Assembly (NCBI GenBank): GCA_949751835.1
Contig: CATKHK010000116.1
Span: 49,358 to 113,357 of the forward strand
Direction: 5' to 3'
Source: Blepharisma japonicum
Taxonomy: Eukaryota; Ciliophora; Heterotrichea; Heterotrichida; Blepharismidae
DNA: 64,000 bases
Each line of letters opens with the position of its first letter. Within the stretch, counting starts at the first letter, position 1. Shown in pieces: positions 57,826 to 64,000 of this stretch. Position numbers and translations under genes: made by a program. Under the pieces are notes generated by a model that had not been told where the DNA came from, searched no databases, and saw nothing but the letters and a program-made list of their open reading frames with translations.

Positions 57826-60800
57826 TTAAAGACTATCTTTTCCTCTTCTTGTTCCTGCTCTCCTTGACTTAATCAAAAGAGCAATATATCTAATAAGCAT
57901 GTAGAAAATCTGAACAATAAAGATTTCCATAAGGATTCCCCATAGGAAGCTTTCAGCCCAATACCCACTCCAATTGTGACAAAAGTCAATATTAAGTATC
58001 ACAATTCCAATGACTGACCCAATAAGAACTGCAATGCCTAGTAATAAAGTCAAAATATTCACTGCTTTTCTTTTTCTTGTTTCCATGCCAGCAATCATTA
58101 GACATTCTAAGTGGACTGCAATAAGGACTGCGAGGACTGTATATCCAAAGTAATTTCCTTCATAATTGTCAAAGATTGTTTGAGTTGACATTTCTCTGCC
58201 TTTATCAGTGTCTTCAAATCCTGAGAATAAGCAACCCTCTACTAATAATTCAAAAATAATAGCAGTAAGTAAAATGAAGACTCTTCTCCATCTTGGCAAA
58301 TCTTTTCTATAATAAATGAGCCCAAATGTCAAGTGGCCTTCCAAAAGCATGCGGAAATTCCCTTTAACTCTGTATTCGTTATATAGTTCTTTTGGATAAA
58401 ACACGGCTTCTGGATCTTTTTTATAATGTCCTGAAGGGCCTAAATTAGTTGCATCTCTGTTTGTATTTTCTCCTGCAAGTTGAGCTTTTTCAGGGTCATT
58501 TCTAGCTTCTTCAGTTTGTACAATTGTCATTTTCACCTTCATAAATGGCTCAGACTGCTCTGAAAGGGCCTCTACCTTCAAAGGTTCCACGTCTTCTTTT
58601 TCTATGTCATCAACTTTCATAGGTTGTTCTGCTGGATTATTTGCAAGCTCAGGGACTGGAGTCACTTTTTTATCTCCTTTTTCTAAGGCATTAGAATTGT
58701 GGGATTTATCCATAAAGACTGTGATTATCATAAGGACAAATCCAATGAAAAATGAGACTATCATAATGATTGTTGGAGCTAAATTGTCTCCACATTCAGG
58801 AGTATAAGTAGGAGGAATGTAAGGGACAATTTCTGTTTCTGAGAGTTTAAATAGGGAGAAATGGGTAAGAGAAAGTGTTATGGTGTCAGTCCCTTGGCTA
58901 GTAATGATACAGCCATCTACGCTCCAAGTTGAAGTTGTGGTGTCATAATACACACAAGAAAGGCCTCTGGTCGCATTTTTGTAATAAGGAATAGTTACTG
59001 TAACTGGGTATCTGTCATCATTGAAAGATTGATATTGCTCACTTGTAGCAGTATATTGGTAATCTTGATATGTACCACTTGTAGAGTAGCTTACAGAAAA
59101 CCAAGGTGAATAGTCATCGGTGACATTATAAGTATTAGCTTTAAAGTTTGTGACTTCGGTTTCATCTATTGGGAGCTTCTTAGGGAAACTTACATCAATA
59201 AACCCAAAGGTTCCGGAAGTTTTGCTGATTGAGTCAGGGAAATTTCTGATTTTTCCGTATTGGATAGGTGAAGTTGAATCTGAAGCTGGAAGCGAGCTCT
59301 GGCCTGGGAGATCATCAACTGTAATATAAGTCATAAAAGCAGTTAAGAAATTATCTGCTTTCAGCAGATAAGTCTCAAATGACATTGCAGCATCGGCTTT
59401 TTTGCTTCCAAAATCTACGTATCCGTTGGAGAACGATACAATAATTTGTAAAATGCTGATTGCATCAGTATTAATAGCAATTGAATTAGCTGTTACTAAA
59501 TTATTGAGCCAAGTCATGAAATTGTCATAAAGAGTGACTGTCATTGAATCAGTCTGGCTTGATAAAGCCAAAACTGCAGCAGCAAAACTCTTGAAGAGTG
59601 ATACTGATACCGAGTTTTGGCTTGCTGCATATGATTGCAAATCATTCCACATCTGTGTGAAAAGAGTATTATCTATTGTGACAGAAGAAGCTATCAATGA
59701 GATTTCACTTGGAATGTTGTCAGGATCAAGAGTTGCTGAGGCATACATAGCTGCATAGTCTGTGTCTTCGAGTTTTCTCTTTAGTGAATCTACTGTGATT
59801 TTGCTTTGGTAAGTGGAGCAGCTTGAAAGTTGGTCGCATGCCTTGATCTTTATTGTGTTGCTGTTAGGGAATAAAGCTGTTGATAGACTGCTGTCTTGAG
59901 TGGATCCAAGCACATACTCTACATTATTCCAGACATCATCATAAGAATAAGTTAGTGGATAGTCTTGCCCATCTTGGTCATAGCAGCCATCAATTGAAAT
60001 TACAAATGAAGTTTGTAAGGCAGTTCCGCTTGTTGGCTGAATATCTACAGACCCATCGCAGGTGGCGCCACTGTTTATGTTTACTATAAGTGATGACGAT
60101 AAAGTATTTCCTGAAGATTCAGTTATTGTAAAGCTGAATTTGTAAGTACTTCCTGGAACAAAAGTATTTGGTGGAATAGAAATGGTAGGCAAATTATCAG
60201 GAGAAATCTTTATTGCGGAGCTGTCACAAGTCCATTTAATGGTAGATCCAGATGATATAGTAGCAGTAGGAGACAAGGTATAAGAGGATCCTGCTGAAAT
60301 TTTAGACGCAGAATAAGGAATGTCTATTGAAGAAGATGAGGCAGTATTTGCTGCTGAAACTTGCACAGTAACTGACGCAGAAGCAGTTCTGTCTCCTGCA
60401 CTTATTAATAGAGTTAAATCATAGCTTGCTCCTGGTATCATTTTTCCTGAAGGAATTGAGAGGCTTGAAGTACTAACAGAAGAGACAAGGTCTTTGTTGT
60501 CAGTTCCGAGACAAGATGTCGCATTTGTTGTATATAAGCAGCTCCATTGGTAGCTCAAAACAGTAGAAGAGCTATCAGGATCTGAAGAGCCATCTCCATT
60601 AATAGAGAAGCCATTCTGGGATGAAGCAGTGCAGCTTGACTTGGAAAGTTTTATTTTCAGAGGAGATGAAGTCACTGTGATGGTAAGTAAAGAATATCCG
60701 GATACAGATGGCTCAGTCGTGCTTTGGCTGGTTGCAGTTGTATTGAATTGGTATGAATATCCACTTGGAAGCACATTTTTGTTTATGACGAGCTTGTTTT

Positions 60801-63800
60801 GCTGCTTGGATGCGGAAAGGATTGCTGAGGAATCAATTGTAGGGACTCCTGTTAAGGCAACATAGCTCCACTTATAAGACACTGAAGACACATCACCGCA
60901 GAATGTTGAAACTGATGCCTTGTAAGTTCTTGAATCTGAAGATTTCATTGTATCAGTTGCTCCTGAGTCAAATACAACTTGAAGAGATGGGGCTGCCTTA
61001 ATTGCTGTTGTCATTGATATCGAGTTTGTGCCTCCAAAGACATTTGTAACTTTTAGAGTGACTACTAATGAGGAGTCAACGTTGCTGGTAAATAGAAGTT
61101 TTGTGATTAAAAGGGATGCTGAAGTTTGTTTGGCAATATAACTAGTGAGACCAGAGTTTTGTGGAGTGCTGGTAGCTGACCAAGTGTAAGTCATAGGATT
61201 ATTCAAATTTCCTGTTGACTTTGAGCCTGAATACTGAAGAGCTGTGTTTCCACAGTCTAAAGAATAGCTTGCAGGCCCAGAAATGACAGCAGTAGGAGTT
61301 GGGTCAGCTGTTTGTCTGACAGTGATATATAACTGAGTATAAGATAAATTGCAAGTGCCTTCTTTTTTAACAATGTTTGTTCCCAATAAATATAACTTTT
61401 CTGCTCTAATAGAATAGCTTTTTCCTAGTTGAATTTTCAGCTTATTTGATCCATCCCATGAGCAGCTGGCTCCAGTTCCCAGTTTACTAATGCTTTGATA
61501 ATCAATAGTATTTGCGCATGCTGCGCTAACTGTTGTATCAACGCCTACACTGAAAGTAACTGTAATGGTAGAAAAATAGGCATCGAAATAAGCATCGGTC
61601 ACATCTGATAATACAAAGTAATTCTTACAAGCTACACATTTATTGCTCACTAAACTATATCCACTATTGCAAACACATGATTGTGAGGATGAGTCGTAGC
61701 TAGAGTTTGCAGTGCAAGAACACTTGGTCTTTACTAGTTCTGCGTTAGTTACACAAGCTGTGCAAGAGTCTCCATCATCTTCGCTACATGTTGTACATAC
61801 TTGGTTGCAGGTAGCTACACATTTAATATCTTTTTGGTAAAATCCGCTAACACAGCTGCAAGTACCGTCTGAATTTGCTGAGGAATGCTTTATGCAAGTA
61901 TTGCAAGTGTCCACAGATTTAGTGCAGATTGAACAATTACTCTTGCAAGCCTGACATGTATTTCCGGATTTTCCATACCCACTACTGCAACTGCATAAGC
62001 CACTATTATCAACTGCTGCATTAGCCACACAAGAGCTGCAAGCCCAATTAGATGAGCATTTCTTGCAGAGTCCTGGACAGGCTGTGCATACTCCACTATA
62101 TGAATAATAATAGTCATTGCATATGCAAACATTTGAAGATAAATCAAAGCTTGCATTTGCATCAGTGCAAGTACAAACTCCACTAGAGAGAGTCATGTGG
62201 CTTGTATCCAAACATTCAGTACATTTAGTAGCTTCATCTACGCATTCTTTGCAAGGAGCATCACAAGCTTCGCATGTATTTGAATCAGTATAATAATAGC
62301 TAGAGCTGCATTGATCGCATGTGTCACCGTCAGAACACTCAGCGCAATTATCCATACACTTAGTGCATGAACCTGGAACGCCATAATACCCTCTGGCACA
62401 TACACAGTCATATGTAGTTGTATCAAACTCCGTATTAGAATCTAAGCAATTATTACAAGTGCCATCATCCAATGTATTGTAAGTCCCACTGCATTTAGTG
62501 CAATAAGTTTGAGAGCTGCATCACAGGCAAGGTTGAACACAAGAAGAAGTAGCTTTATTAGAGCTAAAATAGTAAGTATCATCAGCAACACATACCTTAG
62601 TATCAGTATTAAATGTAGAATGGGTTGGGCATTCACAATCAGGAGTTCCAATCATATGAATTGTATCTATACATAAAGTGCAGGTGGAGGCTGAGGTAGT
62701 ATCGCAAGTTGCACATTCTATGCTACATTTATCACAGCTTTGGTCTGTATCAAAGTAATACCCATAATCAGGGACACATACTTTTGTATCAGTATCAAGT
62801 GTTGAGTGGTCTGGACATGCACAATCAGGAGTGCTTATCATATGCGTCGTATCTATACATGAAGTGCAGGTAGAAGCTGATGTAGTATCACACTTTTCAC
62901 ATTGAGTGCTACATTTTTCACAAGATTTATCCGAATAGAAATAATATCCTTCACTCGGAACACAAACTTTAGTATCAGTGTTAAGTGTAGAATGAGTAGG
63001 GCAGTCACAGTCAGGAACTCCAAGCATATGTGTTGAATCTAAGCAAGAGGTGCAAGTTGAGGCTGACGTTGTAGCACATGTAGCGCATTGTACGTCACAT
63101 AGATCAGTGGTTGTATCTGAATCAAAGTAATATCCCTCACCAGGAACACATGATGATCCACTGAGAGCTGAATTAGCTGGACAAGCACATGTAGGACCAG
63201 TTCCCATATGTGTTGGGTCTTTGCATGCGGTACAGTCACCGGTATCACCATCACAACCATCGCAATTAGTGTCACATTCAGCAGTTGTTGTGTCTGAATC
63301 AAAGTAAAAACCTGTACTAGGAACGCATGTTGATCCACTTAGAGCTGAGTTAGCTGGACAAGCGCATGTAGTACCAGTTCCCATATGTGTTGGGTCTTTG
63401 CATGCAGTGCAGTCGCCGGTGTCTCCATCGCAACCATCACAATTAGTGTCACATTCAGCGGTTGTTGTGTCCGAATCAAAATAATGTCCGCCATTAGGAA
63501 CGCATGTTGATCCGCTTAGAGCTGAGTTGGCTGGACAAGCGCATGTAGGACCAGTTCCCATATGTGTTGGATCTTTGCAAGCACTGCAGTCTCCGGTGTC
63601 GCCATCACAACCATCACAATTAGTGTCACACTCAGTAGTTGTTGTATCCGAATTAAAGTAAAACCCAACACTAGCAACGCATGTTGATCCACTTAGAGCT
63701 GAGTTAGCTGGACAAGCGCATGTAGGACCAGTTCCCATATGTGTTGAGTCTTTGCAATCAGTACAGTCACCGGTATCTCCATCACAGCCATCACAATTAG

Positions 63801-64000
63801 TGTCACATTCAGTAGTTGTTGTATCCGAATCAAAGTAAAACCCAGTACTAGGAACGCATGTTGATCCGCTTAGAGCTGAGTTAGCTGGACAAGCGCATGT
63901 AGGACCAGTTCCCATATGTGTTGAGTCTTTGCAAGCACTACACTCTCCGGTATCTCCATCACAGCCATCACAATTAGTGTCACATTCAGTAGTTGTTGTA
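57826..64000 (-). CDS. giant REJ/GPS polycystin-1-like surface protein, copy 4 (5' end outside window)
   Basis: More than 2,050 codons in one frame, TAA at 57826-57828, open to base 64000; the TGA at 62521-62523 is Trp. The visible N-terminal part is a 59-residue repeat array (63110-64000) with Asp-rich loops (CDTNCDGCDGDTGDC) and, from 62521 to 63100, diverged 62-residue units. Furin-like CxxC modules follow to about 61620. Then come REJ/PKD-like sequence with the family signature FVISIDGCYDQDGQDYPLTY, a GAIN-like helical region, and the GPS-like CVYYDTTTSTWSVDGC...SLTHFSLFKLSE (HFS at 58855-58863). TM1 is near 58710-58785, followed by an acidic cytoplasmic linker of about 120 residues and four helices (57870-58300). 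The C-terminal tail is basic (KSRRAGTRRGKDSL). Of the four copies its GPS-like site is closest to the canonical form. Confidence 0.85.
57870..58960 (-). other. GPS-like element, TM1 and four-helix membrane block of giant gene 4
   Basis: CVYYDTTTSTWSVDGC, then LTHFSLFKLSE, TM1 APTIIMIVSFFIGFVLMIIT. The linker (KSHNSNALEKGDKK onward) is rich in Glu/Lys/Pro and has no PLAT-like strands. LLEGHLTFGLIYYRKDLPRW leads to TM2 VFILLTAIIFELLVEGCLF; TM3 YFGYTVLAVLIAVHLECLMI; TM4 NILTLLLGIAVLIGSVIGIV; TM5 ESFLWGILMEIFIVQIFYML. Confidence 0.65.
63110..64000 (-). repeat. 177-bp in-frame tandem repeat array (at least five units, continues past window edge)
   Basis: The landmark CCCATATGTGTTG recurs at 63203, 63380, 63557, 63734 and 63911, exactly 177 bp (59 codons) apart. 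Units are nearly identical in DNA, differing at scattered third positions. Older units further in (CATATG at 62653, 62839, 63025) are 186 bp apart and clearly diverged. Each unit codes ACPANSALSGSTC, a Tyr/Phe turn, an Asp-Thr-rich loop, CDGCDGDTGDC and KDxTHMGTGPTC. Confidence 0.95.

Noticed and set aside
1-64000. Mycoplasma-like bacterial origin (also UGA=Trp)
   Set aside because: POLE2, uS5m with a mitochondrial presequence, GPS/REJ proteins and spliceosomal-type mini-introns are eukaryotic.

Overview
The window comes from a ciliate somatic (macronuclear) genome, most likely the heterotrich Blepharisma or a close relative. Three things in the sequence support this. (1) TGA is read as tryptophan: several genes, including POLE2 and an EEF1A-methyltransferase-like gene, are only complete when in-frame TGA is decoded, and it then falls where Trp or an ordinary residue is expected. 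Twelve of the thirteen readable gene ends use TAA and one uses TAG. (2) Two genes are repaired by removing exactly 16 nt of GTA...TAG sequence, the tiny-intron size known from heterotrichs. (3) The genome is AT-rich and compact, with 23-55 bp between many genes. A standard-code reading breaks most genes into false fragments.

Left part (1-9.8 kb): ordinary, closely packed housekeeping genes. These are a DDB1/CPSF-type beta-propeller N-terminus (partial, minus), a small membrane protein (plus), mitochondrial ribosomal protein uS5m, an EEF1A-lysine-methyltransferase-like protein, DNA polymerase epsilon subunit 2, an SCP/FCP1-type phosphatase, a coiled-coil protein, a degenerate 3-hydroxyacyl-CoA dehydrogenase, an IQ-motif protein and a small unknown protein.

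Right part (10.7-64 kb): four giant single-exon genes of one family. Two lie in tandem on the plus strand (10690-22910 and 24501-36950, about 4,070 and 4,149 aa). Two lie in tandem on the minus strand (40600-55200, 4,866 aa; and 57826 to beyond the window edge, more than 2,050 aa). The two pairs point at each other, with a ubiquitin-like gene (37870-39957) between them. The three genes with a visible 5' end begin with a signal peptide. All four carry a large ectodomain with CxxC-rich furin/growth-factor-receptor-type modules, a REJ/PKD-like region, a GPS-like element with an H-F-S tripeptide, one membrane segment, a low-complexity cytoplasmic linker and a final four-helix membrane block. That C-terminal order resembles polycystin-1/PKDREJ, but no PLAT domain is seen and the protein ends after the fifth helix, so no polycystin channel block is present.

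The cluster looks actively evolving. The third gene contains a 1,140-bp in-frame amplification (about 2.9 copies). The fourth contains a 177-bp in-frame array running off the window. The plus-strand paralogs share a tract of unusually high identity that suggests gene conversion. The first gene has lost 190 bp relative to its twin, out of frame. A decayed copy of the membrane block lies just 3' of the fourth gene. The proteins are plausibly giant cell-surface receptors or adhesins; any role in recognition or mating is inference. Alignments were made by eye, so identities and domain limits are approximate.
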